Counted from the first letter of the stretch, positions 1 to 11,691 are shown. The stretch is DNA of 64,000 nt from Jackrogersella multiformis (GCA_902806575.1 CADCXD010000008.1:1364001-1428000), one strand, 5' to 3'. Notes: generated by a model from the letters alone, not told the origin. Numbers and translations are program-made.

Positions 1-227
1 TTTGGTAATTTCCAGGTTGAGGTTTAGTTTTTGTTACCTTAGGTACCTAGTTGCGTGATGAACGAAAAGTCCGTAGTTACGCCTAACAAATTATTAACCA
101 TTTGACTAACTAGATGAGCTGAGTAGTTCCTGCTGTAAGATCTCCCGGAATTGCTCCCCATTCAAACGACATTTAAAAATAAAACAAACCTATAACAATC
201 CACAACGGTTAAAAAGATAATAGACCA

Positions 228-301
228 TGGTCCCAGAGAGGGTCGAACTCTCGACCTTCGCATTATTAGTACGACGCTCTAACCAACTGAGCTATAGGAC
301 C
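228..301 (-). tRNA. tRNA-Ile (anticodon AAU)
   Basis: The minus strand folds as a complete cloverleaf. The 7-bp acceptor stem pairs GGTCCTA with TGGGACC and is followed by discriminator A. The D-arm holds GCTCAGTTGGTTAGAGC, the anticodon stem TCGTA/TGCGA encloses loop CTAATAA, and the T-arm has a TTCGACC loop. The anticodon AAT reads isoleucine AUU/AUC after inosine modification. There is no intron. It lies about 860 bp upstream of COG3 on the opposite strand. Confidence 0.95.
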
Positions 302-1158
302 GACAGTGGAACAGACGGAGACGGGGATCCCTTTGATGAGTCTCTCATGGAGTTAATACTGTTTAAATGTTTAGAGAAGTTTTGAATGGCGAGGAATAAA
401 ATTCTTCTTCCATAAGAGGGCCGGGCCTCGGTAGGGTGGGCCGCTTAGAAGTACTGTTGGACCGGGAAAAGATTGATTAAGGCCGACAATAGCTTGGTGA
501 GGATGAATAAGAGCTAATACACAGTCCCGAGTTCCACTTTGTGATTTTGTTAGTGAGTTAACTTGGAACGATGAAAGTGGTATCGTCAACAGATGTTCAT
601 TAATAGTTTAGGTTAGAGATGTTTAGAGATAAGAATATCAAGTACCTAACTATGCCTCTCTAAAATATGCTGCAATTTTGCTATAAAGGCGGGGTGTGAA
701 ATCTGGTGCGGAGATTGACATATTCGGGAACTAATAAGGTAGGTACCTAGCTGGGTACCTAATTAGTTCGAAGTTTCTAGATATCACCTAATGAATGGGA
801 ATATTGAAGTCTGTTAAAGAAGCACTTGCGACGGGACCGGGGAGTTTGTATGATAGGTACCTAGGTACCAAAGGTAATCCCCGAATCTAATCTTATCGGA
901 TCACGGCTAAATTTAAGTTCCGACCCGCATTGGCAAGACCTGGGGAGCGGAATGTCTAGGTGGACCCTGCGAAACATTTAGTTGGCCACTGACGTTATTG
1001 TATTATTAACCTACCTACCTACCTCCTACCTACTAGGTACCGACCTACTTACCTATTTTATTTTATTATACGTACTATCGTCAATTTATGGAAGCTGTCG
1101 CGACGAGGATTAATAAATAGTATAATATTCACATTCCTCCATCTGCCAACCATAGATC
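302..1158. other. intergenic region with GGTACC/ACCTAGGT words
   Basis: No convincing gene. The stretch holds several copies of the palindromic words ACCTAGGT and GGTACC (about 738-765, 855-875) and a short ACCT microsatellite (1012-1060). It must include the promoter of COG3. A 72-codon minus-strand ORF at 371-589 has no recognisable features and is probably chance. Confidence 0.6.
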
Positions 1159-3725
1159 ATGTACGAAGATTCCTGGTACAACTTCGTACCAGATCATACT
1201 CATAGGAAGAATCCTTCTATACCGCAGCCTTCGGGACATAGAAGAAGAGAATCCCTCCTTCAACAGCCCAATGTAAGTCTTCTAGTTCCGCCTAAATACT
1301 TCATACCTAGGTGTATATTCTTGATATGGTATAAGGTGTTAACAGTTATGCTAGGGAAGCAAGCAGGCCGATATCCCCGAACCCTTAGAAGAGTTATTTG
1401 AAGAACCCGAGACAACAATTGACCCCCCCGAAGCAACATTCAGTCGAAGGGCGAAGTCATACTCCGACTTTTACCATGTCGTTCGCGCGCAGTTATCCAA
1501 GGATGCTACAATCGCAAAGAAGAAGTGGAGGAAGGCCAAGGATAGAAATCTAGATGCGCTGATGGTTGAGAAAATTGAAACCATTAACCGACATCTACGA
1601 CCAACACAGTTGGAATTTCTCGATGACGAACTGATCGAAGCTAGTCAACAGGAATACTTGTATGGCCCCCAGCTCTGGAACGAGCGACAGCACCGTCGCT
1701 GACAGGAACACAGACTTTACCGAGACCAACTAGAGATGACCGAACGGCACCTAGATACACTCATCAGCGATGCCAACGGTGCTCTAGACCTTCTCACTTC
1801 CTTGACCGATTCGTTTCGTGCCGTGGAGTCACAAACCTCCTCCTTCCAGGCTCAGTGCGACGACTTGCTAACCGAAGAGAGGAGATTGCAGAAGCTAGCT
1901 GACGAGGTTGGCACGGACTTGCATTACTATGCCTATCTCGATGGTGTTACGAGGAGGTTGAATGCTCCTGGGGCTAGCCGCCTAGTATATCATGAGAATT
2001 TCGGCGAGATCCTGACGAATTTGGATGCTTGCATAGCCTTCATGATAGAGCATGTTAGTCTCGACATTGTCTTTCTTATCTATAAGTACCCTTACTGATA
2101 TACATTAGCCCGAATATCGAGATGCTGAGTCGTACCTTGCAAGGTACCAATCCTTGCTTACCAAGGCTCTACATCTGCTCGAGGTTGGCTTTACAGGCCA
2201 CCTCGATCGAGTCTCCTCGGATATATCGAAACAGATAGCGGCGACGCAATCTGAATCTGCCAGGCATGCCCTTGCTTACGGCCGGTTTGAAGAGATGGTA
2301 CTTGAGTCAGATGGCTTGGTGAAAAATGCCCAGCACGTTATTAGCAGCTGTTATGATCAGCTGGGAAATCTGATATCCGGGCAGAACTTCGATTATTATT
2401 CAAATACCGCCCTTAGCATCTTCTCGTCTTATTTGGACGTGAGGGACCGTGATCTTCGCCCCATGACCCAACACGACCTCGAAATTTTTAGAAAAGATGC
2501 TAAGGAGATTAATGCTGAAACTGCCTGCCGCAATTTCATCAAGCAATGCTACGAGCGGTCATATGATGAAGCTAATCTATTTGCGAAGATCTTCTCCATC
2601 GAGCCGCAATACAATGTGGACCCTCAATCTGCTTATGTGGCTTTGAAGAACCACCAGAAGGCGCTGGTCAACGCTGCAAATATTGCCCCAGTCGCGACGA
2701 CATTGCAATCTATCTTACAGACAAGCGAGCTGCAAACGATATGTAATCTTCTCGGATGGATTACGAACGAATACCTCCTATTGGAATACGATGAAGAAGA
2801 AACCCAATATTCCCTCCACTGCCATGATCTCACCGCACGGCTTCTCATCGAACATCTCTGGCCCTTCACCGATAGCGCTTTCGATGCTGAAGTTACTAAA
2901 TCCATATCAAAGGCTCATGTTTCACCAGAATCCCTCAAAATTACCCAGGTTGTGAATGGTGTTGCATCATCAAATGCCCATCCCATTACGAAACGTGCCC
3001 TTGAGCTCTTGGCTATGTATGATCAAGCTATGCCAAAAGAACGAAGTGTAAGTGAATCCGGCTGTCAATTTTGCTTTATAGGGTTGTTAACTAACCTCCT
3101 ATCTTAGTCGAGTCCTGTTGTCTTTCAAATTATCAACGAGACTATCCTTGCTATGCAACGTGCCGAGTCTCGACTGAAGTCCAATAAGGCAGCTAATCCC
3201 GATCCCGATCCCGACCTCTTCATGATTAAGAATTTGCTTATTCTTAAAAACGGACTGGTATCTTTGGAGATTGGTGATGTAAGATCTCATCCGGCGGCGA
3301 TGCAGTACTTTGGCCAAATATGGGAGGCCCTCAGCCCCCAAAACTGGATGGGCCTGTTCCGGGGCATTCTCGGCGGCTCTTTATCACTTAGCCTATGGTC
3401 GTCGGCAGCTGGTACTTCTACCGTGAATGGTCAAGCCATACCACCCAAAACTCAAGTTCAACCAGAGCAAGATGCAAACGAGAAGTTGGACGAATTGCTG
3501 CGGCAGAGCATCTATGCTTTCACGCAACGGTGGGGAACATTAATCAATGCGGCGAGGAGTGGCAAGCGTGGTGCCAAGAGCCTCGTGACTACCGAGAAGG
3601 AGGTTGGTGAGAAACTCTTGGTTGCGTTTGGCGGCCAGCCCGAAGTGGTGGCTAAGCTGAAGGAAGCAATCCAAATAAATGCTCAGGCTCAAAAGGAGAT
3701 TAAAGCTGAGAAGGGTGCGAGGTAA
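1159..3725 (+). CDS. COG3: Conserved oligomeric Golgi complex subunit 3 (Sec34-like)
   Basis: Subunit of the COG tethering complex, which captures retrograde vesicles at the Golgi and keeps glycosyltransferases in place. Exons read by eye: 1159-1272, 1367-1659, 1714-2053, 2109-3047, 3108-3725. All introns are GT..AG, most with a clear branch site (CTGAC at 1698, CTGAT near 2096, CTAAC near 3090). The spliced frame is continuous for 767 codons, a normal fungal COG3 length. The N-terminus starts MYEDSW and has a basic RRRESLLQQ stretch. The sequence DELIEASQQEYLLYRDQL crosses intron 2, and the Sec34 N-terminal region with predicted coiled helices follows. The C-terminus is a helical bundle rich in Lys/Glu. 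The first exon fits the family pattern, which supports the chosen start. The third-exon reading frame was otherwise hidden by a TGA inside the 54-nt intron, so the gene is intact, not broken. Confidence 0.93.
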
Positions 3726-4280
3726 CATGGGCAAGTATCTCAATCCTGATCCAAGTTGTATCTGATACTGGACCGTACGCCTTGATGATAGGTGGCTGGC
3801 CTATGGCAGGCGTTATTTTCTGGACTGTACGTCACCCCTTGTGTCCGCACGTTGCGACCCAACTTCGGTAACTTCGAAAGAGCATCAAGGAAAATAGACT
3901 CAGTCTTACTAATAGCGTAGAGGTCGGTCTACGTAGGTGGATTTGGCTTTTAGCTAACCGCCCCCTGCAATGACATGATCTAAAAACCAAACCCCATCCC
4001 TAGTTTCGTAACTCACTGTGATATGTTACCGTAAGTGTTTGTACATCACAGCTGGAATGTACGATCAAAGAAATACCAGGTATGGATCAAAGCAGGTTTG
4101 CCAAAGCCCTTTGACGTAAAACGATATTTAGGATCAAAGAAAATACAAGCGACCTCCTAGCACCATCCAACCCAATGGTTCTCCGAGCCTCTCCACCTGC
4201 TACAGCTCAACGGCTTCAGCTTTCTAATCCTCAGCTTCCAACCCATCGTCGTCATCGCCAAATATTCGAAAGGAGACACC
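3726..4280. other. intergenic region
   Basis: Between the COG3 stop and the next start I see no RNA gene, repeat or credible ORF. Pyrimidine-rich stretches just before 4281 are compatible with a 5' leader. Confidence 0.5.
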
Positions 4281-5437
4281 ATGGCCTCCCCACAGACAGT
4301 GCAAGTCCCGCACCTGGACGCCCATGTAGGGTTCGCCGTATCGAACGGCGCGCTGGACCCATCGAAGCCCACGTGCGTGTTCATCAACCCGTTCTGCTCC
4401 ACCGCCGACCACTTCCGCGAGCAGCTGCGCAGCGAGAGGCTGACGCGCGAAATGAACCTGTTGGCCATCGAGCCCCTCGGCCACGGCAGGACTACCTGCG
4501 CCGCCGAGCACTTCACTTACTGGGACTCGGCGCTCGTCGCCCTCCAGGCCATGCAGGCCCTGGGCGTGGGCAGGGCCTACGCGCTGGGGACCAGCCAGGG
4601 CGGCTGGGTTGCGGTGAGGATGGCGCTGCTGGCGCCGGAGAGGGTGAGTCGGCGTTGCGCGGAGTGTTGCGCGGTGCTCTTGTGGTTCGCCGAGGCTGAC
4701 CGTTGTTGGTAGATACTGGGCGTTATCGCGCTTGGCACGTCGATGGATAGCGAGTCAGCGGAGTCGCGCTCGAAGGGCTGTTGGTATGTCTTGTGCTTTC
4801 CGTCGCGGTGCTTTGGGGTTCGAGAATGCCCCCTTTCCGATTTGCTTTAGTGTGTGACAGGCTATGGTGTAGTTGAGGAGTCAGAGTGCCAACAGTGTTG
4901 ACTTGCGAACTACTATAGGGATCCGGCCCCGTTCGTCACGCCGTTCCTCCAGAAATGGAGCAGCTCCACGCCGACCCCGGACTTCGTCGTTAGCGATGAC
5001 TGGATCCAAGCCGTGCTCGGACTTGGCTTTGGAGCCGCAGCTACCGACGCGGCCATGGAGTTCTGGACTGGATCATTCCGGCACGTTTACTCGGGAGACC
5101 AGGGGCGCCGAAAGCTAAGAATGGCTACAATCTGTTTGGCGGAGAGAGACGGGCTTCTCCTTAGACTAGGGGACATCAAGTGTCCTATCCACTGGTACCA
5201 TGTAAGTCTCGTTCTATTCTTGGTGCATTTCCACTCCAGGAGACTGTTCGGGTTGGGTTGACATCTTGATAGGGAACGGAGGACCCTATCTACGGCTCGG
5301 TTGTCCCGCGAGAGCATATTAAGCTTTTTACGGGGTCCAGTGATGCCAAGCTTCGCTTCATCGACGGCGGTTCGCATTTTCTAGATGCTTCACATCCGAA
5401 AGAGATCGAGGAGGCGATCCTGGGATTGGTGCACTGA
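4281..5437 (+). CDS. alpha/beta hydrolase fold protein
   Basis: Likely a soluble carboxylic-ester or related hydrolase; the substrate cannot be read from sequence. Exons: 4281-4643, 4713-4783, 4919-5201, 5273-5437, giving 293 aa, the usual size for a single-domain alpha/beta hydrolase. The nucleophile elbow is GTSQGG (Ser about 105). The acid is probably the Asp in GTEDPIYG at the start of the last exon, and the catalytic His is in DGGSHFLD near the C-terminus. An oxyanion-hole region NPFCSTADHF follows strand 3. There is no signal peptide, so it is probably cytosolic. The second exon is only 71 nt. The start at 4281 is followed at once by family-like sequence. Fold confidence is high, but the family member is unknown. 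Confidence 0.85.
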
Positions 5438-5876
5438 GAAAGGGGTAGACATAGATAGTATGTTCATCACCTAAATGCCCGTAGCAGCAATGACCATCTT
5501 AGCTAGTAATATGTGTAATCGATGGTGGTATATTCTGTAAAATTTATAGCAGTATCAAAATCTAACTGTTTGAGAGGTTGGCCTGGAAACTCTCTCAACT
5601 TCCGTTCTATTCTACCTAGATGAACATACTGGAGAGCCATTCATCAATCAAGTCCACCCGGAATATGCCGGTTCTGCTCCTCCTGTAAAGACCCTATGGT
5701 GCGACCGATACCTCTGTTGCCTAGATCAGTCGTTGTAACCACATTACCTGGTTAGCTGATCTAAGACTTGAGGATCGCAGACTCAGTCAGCTCGTAATAG
5801 GGTTGCTGCCCTTGGGGCGAACCAAACGTCCACAGCATTTGCGGGGGTTGGTTGTTTTGCTCACTGGTAACATTAG
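5438..5876. other. intergenic region left of the SINE
   Basis: 3' flank of the hydrolase gene. I see no ORF, RNA gene or repeat of note apart from the first target-site copy beginning at 5877. Confidence 0.5.
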
Positions 5877-5891
5877 GTCGTAGTGACTTAA
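5877..5891. repeat. SINE target-site duplication, left copy
   Basis: Fifteen bases GTCGTAGTGACTTAA, repeated exactly at 6290-6304, bracket the SINE insertion. Confidence 0.85.
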
Positions 5892-6289
5892 TGATGATAA
5901 TGATGTTGTTGTTTACGTCAGGAGGACGTATGTAGCTAAGATATATATATTGTGCGTATTATTATATATAAGACGTTTAGAATACCCCTTTATAGAGAGG
6001 CAAAGTTAGAGTATTGTTTGATATAGGAAATTTATCGTTATTTCTGTCTTAAAGGTATTACTATAGCTAGTTAGCGTCGGCGTTAGCTATTCGACTTTTA
6101 TTAGGAGAAAAATCCCGAGCATATTTTTAAACGATTTAGTAATTACCCTTATTAGCACCCCGGTATGCCTAAAAAAAAACCTAAATCGGACCTAGTTAAA
6201 TTATAGTAGGATTCGAACCTACTTGCATTATAGTGCACTACGCACGGACCAACGCACTGCCAGGCGCTTAACCACTGCATCATGTAGGC
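5892..6289 (-). mobile_element. tRNA-derived SINE (short interspersed retroelement)
   Basis: A 398-bp insertion between perfect 15-bp direct repeats. Read on the minus strand, it begins at 6289 with a tRNA-like head: an A-box-like segment TGATGCAGTGG near 6270-6280 and an exact B box GGTTCGAATCC at 6209-6219. These are the internal RNA polymerase III promoter elements. The acceptor halves do not pair, so it is not a working tRNA. An AT-rich unrelated body follows. The 3' end is a simple-repeat tail of AAC then ATC units (about 5892-5922), typical of SINE tails. It codes for no protein and would depend on a LINE reverse transcriptase in trans. Many C-to-T-like changes suggest some RIP. No other copy was seen in this window. 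Confidence 0.75.
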
Positions 6290-6304
6290 GTCGTAGTGAC
6301 TTAA
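6290..6304. repeat. SINE target-site duplication, right copy
   Basis: Exact copy of the 15 bases at 5877-5891, immediately beyond the tRNA-like head. Confidence 0.85.
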
Positions 6305-7291
6305 ATAAGATAGAATCTGCAACATAACAACGTAAGAAACTCGTAAAGGCAGGTAGAAAGCCGACTGTGATAGTTACGTCGACTGCGACCATACTACAAA
6401 CCAGACTTCGGTTAGTAGATACTAGCTCTTGTTGCAATAAAGTAAGTAGGTACTGCCCAGGCACGTAGTAGTAAAAAGAGATACGGGAAATATACGGGGC
6501 CGGACGGCCGACCGAAGTCCACTTATATTAAGCTCCGCTCTTTACTCCAGACCCAGACCCGTCTCGTTGGGATTAGTTTAAAACCCTCTTCCGTATCTTC
6601 CCTTCCAATTGTTAAGATCCGGGCCCGGCACCCTGGGCCCACTTCATCCCCCCTTTCTTGCTTGACGTGGGACCCAATTGGTTCGTAGCTTATATTATTT
6701 CGGTATAGTGGATCTTGACAACCGAGGAACGTCAATACAACAACGGAGACGCTCATCCGGCAAAAACATACTAACAAAGCAACCTTGTTACATCCTTTGA
6801 CACTGATTATCAAAGCGTATGCCACCGTTGCTAGTGTAAAGGGGCACCGCCTAGGTTACTTAGGCACCTACCTACCTACCTAAGGTAAGGTAAGTAACAA
6901 AACTCTTCTCAACCTATAGGCTAGAACGAACATAGATTCTCGGAACAAGGCCACTGTTCCAATATGCACTATCATTTTCGAACGTCACGACGCATTGCCA
7001 AAGACATTGTGCAATATATGTTGCCATATAGCTCAATTGTCGATTACAATTCACATCTATATAACCAGGTTAGTAATGCCTTGCTTTATGTGTCATTCAA
7101 TCAGAAGTTGATCACTTACATCCAGGGCATCGACAATCACCCAAGCGGTTTTACGAATTAGCATTCGAAAAGTTTACCAAGCTACTTATTCATCTCTTAT
7201 CTAAATAACTAAGACTACGGGTACCTAGGTAGGTATACACAACTATATCGGAACTTCGTTTTAAGAAATAGTTGACGAATATTCTCTAAAG
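6305..7291. other. intergenic region
   Basis: No recognisable gene. ORFs at 6523-6825 (minus) and 6964-7161 (plus) have no known features and are probably chance. ACCTACCTACCTAAGG-type repeats sit at about 6850-6890 and GGTACCTAGGTAGGTA at 7220-7236. The right end serves as promoter of the J-domain gene. Confidence 0.5.
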
Positions 7292-7981
7292 ATGGGCAGT
7301 ATCATAGCAGTTCCAGGGCTCATATTCGGCCCAATTTTGTTTCTACTCTTGGCAATTTTAGAAACAAGATATCAGGAATATGCTTCAGGACAGGGACAGT
7401 CAACATGGAAGCCAATACAACTACCTACCATCCAAATACGAATACACAGACCAACCCCAACCCCAACCCCAAGACATATACCAGGGGTCGACTCACGAAT
7501 TGTACCAGGGCGAGGGCCAACACACTATGAAACTCTAGGAATCCGTATGTTTGCATCAGACGAAGAAATCAAGGCTGCGTATCGTCTACAAGCAAGATTC
7601 AATCATCCCGACAAGTTCCGAGAAAGTGACAGATACATAGCAGGAGAGAGAATGTACAAAATCAATGAGGCCTACCAGCTTCTCAATAGTAGGGATCGCT
7701 GCACATACGATTTTGTATTAGGGTCCAACAGTGCCCAGTACGGAGATTGTATTGATCGATGGATCCAGCAAGACGGAGAAGAATTAAACAGGAAACTAAA
7801 GGAGGTACGAGAGAGAAGAAGAGCAGAAGAGAACCGACCGGCAAGGAGAGCAAAGAGGAATCAATCACGGAAAGGAGAGATGAGTGAGGGCTCGGGAGTT
7901 GTCGCCGTGGTAGGAGGAGCTGTCTACAAGATGGTCAGAAAGGTCACCCTGTGGTTCTTCAGTTTTATCAAGTTTTGGTGA
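7292..7981 (+). CDS. membrane-associated J-domain (DnaJ/Hsp40-like) protein
   Basis: Single exon, 229 aa. Residues 5-22 form a hydrophobic helix that could be a signal anchor. A Pro/Thr-rich linker follows (about 50-62). The J-domain spans about 77-142 and carries the diagnostic HPD at 105-107, preceded by helix II (EEIKAAYRLQARFN) and followed by helix III ending RDRCTYDF. J-domains stimulate Hsp70 ATPase activity. After it comes a highly basic Arg/Glu/Lys helix (about 165-195) and a second hydrophobic stretch at the extreme C-terminus (about 200-229). There are no G/F or zinc-finger regions, so this is a class C J-protein. Its membrane and Hsp70 partner are unknown. ER or mitochondrial location is an inference only. 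Confidence 0.8.
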   Translation: MGSIIAVPGLIFGPILFLLLAILETRYQEYASGQGQSTWKPIQLPTIQIRIHRPTPTPTPRHIPGVDSRIVPGRGPTHYETLGIRMFASDEEIKAAYRLQARFNHPDKFRESDRYIAGERMYKINEAYQLLNSRDRCTYDFVLGSNSAQYGDCIDRWIQQDGEELNRKLKEVRERRRAEENRPARRAKRNQSRKGEMSEGSGVVAVVGGAVYKMVRKVTLWFFSFIKFW

Positions 7982-8623
7982 GCGCCTAATAGCGATTTAG
8001 TTTATTCAAGCTTTGTGATTAGTTAATAGGTAGGTAGTGTCTATGGATTGATTAATATACTGTTTACCTTCGATACCCTGACAAAAGAACCATCGCTATG
8101 TGACAAAACAATCAACGCTCACCTGGATAAAGCTTTTATGTATTAGTAGTACCAACGTGAGCCTAAGGTATTGTAATGAAGGCCTAGATCTAAGACATTA
8201 GCGCCCCCTACGTCATGTATCATGCAGACTTTATACAGGTTGGTATATGTCGGGCCGTTTTGATAGCAGATATGAGCATAAGTTAACCCAATGGATAGGC
8301 TAAGAATAGATTTGAATTTACGATAATTACCTTGTATGACGTTAAAGATGTATAACTTATAGTACTACCAACCTAAGAAGGTAGCAAGAGTCCGTGATAA
8401 GACCGATTCGGATCCGAATGAAGACCATCTGGTAGGTTACGCCCGAGGAATCCTTCGGCCTTTTGACCTGTCATAAAGTCTCACGTAATACCCCTATCTA
8501 TATGTAGCTGAAAATCATGAACTCTTTCCATCACAACTTGCGGATATCTCTAAAAGTTTCCTTAGAGCGAGATACACAATGAAGACCTTTTGCAATAGCT
8601 GGTTGGCCATTTATTTTACTGCT
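7982..8623. other. intergenic region
   Basis: No gene seen. It contains the 3' end of the J-domain gene and the promoter of the esterase gene. An upstream in-frame ATG for the esterase lies at 8579. Confidence 0.5.
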
Positions 8624-9733
8624 ATGCGTAAGACATTGATGTTTCTTCAAATATCTATCGCTGCTGCAGTTGGTATTCCACAGCCTACTGGTCCGTACCA
8701 AGTTGGTGTCACCAAACACACAATCGAGCACTTGAACACAAATGATCCCCTGGCACCAAATAATATCAGCACGGCATTCCTGGCCACAATATTCTATCCC
8801 ACAATCCAGACGCCAGTAGGTGCCCCAGACCCCTATTTAGATCCGGAGGTAGCAGCCTATTTTGAAGCATCCTGGAATTATACTTCCGGGATCCTTGCGT
8901 CGATAACTTCAACAATTCAGAAAGATGCTCCCTTCCTTGAAGGCCCGGTAGGAGTATCACCCTACCCTACCCTCCTTTTCGGCCCTGGAGCTGGTGGTCC
9001 ACCAGTCGAGGGCGATACGATTCTGCTTTCTGAACTGGCGTCATATGGCTATACTGTTATTGGATTAGACCACCCATTTGAACAACCGTTTCTTCGATAT
9101 CCAAATGGAACTGGAGTTGAAGGTGTCGAAATTGACTACAACAACTTAGAGCTTATAAAAGCCATCTATGATACGCGATTGGTAGACAACACTGCGTTTT
9201 TAAAGCGTTTCGACGAGTTCGTTGAGGAGATCAAAGCACCAATTAACACAACCCACATTGGGATTTTCGGATATTCACTAGGAGGTGCCGCAGCGTTTGG
9301 ATCGATGTACAACCACCATCGCCTTGTTGCCGGGCTGAATTTAGATGGAACTTTATTCGGCAGGCCAAACAGCACCGACGCCGACGTGAATAAACCCGTC
9401 TTCCTTTTCGCCAGTGAAGGACACCTTACTAGTGGGGAAATGTATGATGCTACATGGAAAACTTTCGTTTCGTGGCAAACTGGGTATATAAGAGATTTTT
9501 CTGTTAATGGAACGACGCATCACGACTTCTGCGACGATACCTTCTGGAAGACCATCGAAGACTCGGATCCATCAGCGGGGCCGATCGATGGGAATCGGCA
9601 GGTGAAGATAATGAATGCATATGTTAAAGCATTCTTTGATACTACCTTGCTAGGCCATAACTCCCCACTACTAGATGGACCGTCTTCGGAGTGGCCGGAA
9701 GTGGTCTTCCATGATGTCTCTAGATCAGCATAA
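8624..9733 (+). CDS. secreted platelet-activating-factor acetylhydrolase-like esterase
   Basis: Member of the PAF-AH isoform II / plasma-type alpha/beta hydrolase family, which removes short acyl groups from phospholipids or related esters. Numbering from the upstream ATG at 8579 gives 384 aa. I prefer the second Met (8624, 369 aa) because it directly opens a signal peptide (MRKTLMFLQISIAAAVG) ending near the IPQP cleavage region. The oxyanion region is LLFGPGAGG. The nucleophile is GYSLGG (Ser233 in long numbering), the acid LNLDG (Asp256), and the catalytic His lies in NGTTHHDF (314/315). Several N-x-S/T sequons fit a secreted protein. It is a single exon with no breaks. A fungal substrate is not established. 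Confidence 0.85.
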   Translation: MRKTLMFLQISIAAAVGIPQPTGPYQVGVTKHTIEHLNTNDPLAPNNISTAFLATIFYPTIQTPVGAPDPYLDPEVAAYFEASWNYTSGILASITSTIQKDAPFLEGPVGVSPYPTLLFGPGAGGPPVEGDTILLSELASYGYTVIGLDHPFEQPFLRYPNGTGVEGVEIDYNNLELIKAIYDTRLVDNTAFLKRFDEFVEEIKAPINTTHIGIFGYSLGGAAAFGSMYNHHRLVAGLNLDGTLFGRPNSTDADVNKPVFLFASEGHLTSGEMYDATWKTFVSWQTGYIRDFSVNGTTHHDFCDDTFWKTIEDSDPSAGPIDGNRQVKIMNAYVKAFFDTTLLGHNSPLLDGPSSEWPEVVFHDVSRSA

Positions 9734-10855
9734 GCTGCATACCTACCTAGGGTATCTAGTTGACACGGGGATCGCGAGGTGGCTGTAGGAAGAAGGCTTC
9801 TCAATGATCTTGAATTTAATTAGAAGCCTCATATGCTAAGGCCATGGCAAGATGTGGTGAACAAGATTGGGAAGTTGAACCCAAGGCGAACGAAGCGAGA
9901 TTAAGAGCGGAAAGTGTCAAGATAACATGGTAAGGTAGACATGGGGATGCTCTAATGAATGTTGAATGGTAGCATCATAATATGATAAAACTTCCACCAG
10001 GACACTCAATGAAGTGAATACTGCGGAGACCTCTGTGCTATAAATGATAGAATGGTTGCTCTGTGATCAGGTCTAACACTGAAAGGGCCTTGCCAGGCGA
10101 GACCATTATAGCTAGCGACGAAGGGGGAACTTGCAGCAAGAGAGAGATTGAGTGCGATGATATTATTGCTAATAGAGATGGGGCGGTCGAAGAAGCTATT
10201 CCTAAACTACCTACTAGGTAACATTATTACAATCCCCGAATGGATTATATGACGATATGAGATGTCTATAAGTGCAGTCCTGGCCTTTAATTCGGTGTCT
10301 TGCACAGTTTGGCTGTCTTGATCGTGATACCAATGAAGCCAGGGGTTTGTTTGCTGCTAGGAATTATCTTAGGTTTACAATACACATCCCACGAACCTTT
10401 ACCCGCTTAGATTTGCATTGAATACAACCATGGTGGGAATCCCTATGAGGTTTCCTACACAGTAACTCTGAAGGATGAAAGAATAGGCAGTTTTATGCTT
10501 CAAGAAGTGCTTCGAACTCGGGCATAAATAACATCGTTTATGTAGGTAACTTTTAATGGAAAATGGGGGAAAAGCGGGGTTGCCACAGAGCAGAACAAAA
10601 ATGTGTATTAGGTAATCACATTATATAATCAATAGGTCCATTTATTCCAGGCATATTCCGATCGTCACCATGTTCATGAGCCCCTTCAATACAACAACAA
10701 AAGACATTCCATCGAACCTTATAAGGCAACCAGAATAGAGTAAACCACCAAGGTTTCTCAAGTTCAAGACTCCGGATTCTTGCTCATGATATTATTTTCA
10801 ATTTTTATAAAGCTAACCTAGGTAACTGTTTCTTTTCCCCAAGTACCTAAGTAGG
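9734..10855. other. intergenic region
   Basis: About 1.1 kb with no supported gene on either strand and no tRNA. A few ACCTAGGT words occur near 9741 and 10815-10855, next to the MITE. Confidence 0.5.
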
Positions 10856-10857
10856 TA

Positions 10858-11691
10858 AGTCGAACCACCGTTACGCGGGCATACCAAGTGCGGGCCACCA
10901 TTTTCCCATATAAAATCGCCAAAACGCTATATTTATAATTAATTAAATAAAATACTTATAAATATACGGTTAAATTATATAAGTTATTTATAATGAGATG
11001 AATATATATATAAAGTTTTATAAAATTAGAAAAATGTTAAAGTGGGTAAATGATTTTTTAAAGTTCGAGTTTTTTATTTTATATATAAATTATATATAAA
11101 CTTTTTACGTTTCTTTAAAAACTCATAATTAAATAACCATTAAACTTTTAATTTTACTTTTAAATATATTAATTTACGTTAATTTATATATACGTTATAT
11201 TTTAATTATACGTTATTATAAAATTTATTAATTTAATTATAATATTTTTAATATTTATAAGGAAAATTTACGTTTATTTAAAAATAAAACATGTAAGTTT
11301 ATATATTTATTAATAAATAAATAAATTACTTAAAAACGTAAAATTATAATATAATATACATTAATTATTAAATAATTTAATAAAATTAAAAGTAAAATTA
11401 TAAATATTATGGTTATTTAATTATGAATTTTTAAAAAAACGTGGGGAAAATATATATAATTTACATATAAAATAAAAAACTCGAACTTTAAAAAATCATT
11501 TACTTATTTTAAAGTTTTTCTAATTTTATAAAATTTTATACATATAATAGATCTATTATAAATAATATTAAAAAGTTAACCGTATATTTATAGCTATTTT
11601 ATTTAATTAGTTATAAATATGACGTTTTGGCGATTTTATATGGGAAATGGGTGGCCCGCACTTGGTATGCCCGCGTAACGGTGGTTCGACT
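10858..11691. mobile_element. TA-flanked palindromic MITE (Tc1/mariner-pogo type), RIP-mutated
   Basis: An 834-bp element with no coding capacity. The first 42 bases, starting AGTCGAACCACCG, match the reverse complement of the last 42 exactly, and the match continues imperfectly for roughly 300 bp per arm (to about 11160 and from about 11395), so it is nearly a full hairpin. TA dinucleotides at 10856-10857 and 11692-11693 are the expected target duplication of Tc1/mariner elements. Ends beginning AGT resemble fungal Fot1/pogo elements. The outer ~70 bp keep normal GC, but the inside is almost pure A/T with isolated CG, the mark of RIP. It is non-autonomous and would need a transposase in trans. 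Confidence 0.88.

Noticed and set aside
1660..1713. Stop codon and frameshift in COG3
   Set aside because: The stop lies inside a 54-nt intron with CTGAC branch; splicing restores EYLLYRDQL.
6195..6290. Possible functional tRNA on the minus strand
   Set aside because: The B box is exact, but the acceptor strands do not pair and no anticodon arm forms. It is the head of the SINE.
6523..6825. Minus-strand 100-aa ORF
   Set aside because: No recognisable domain; the Cys content is scattered and no splice signals extend it.
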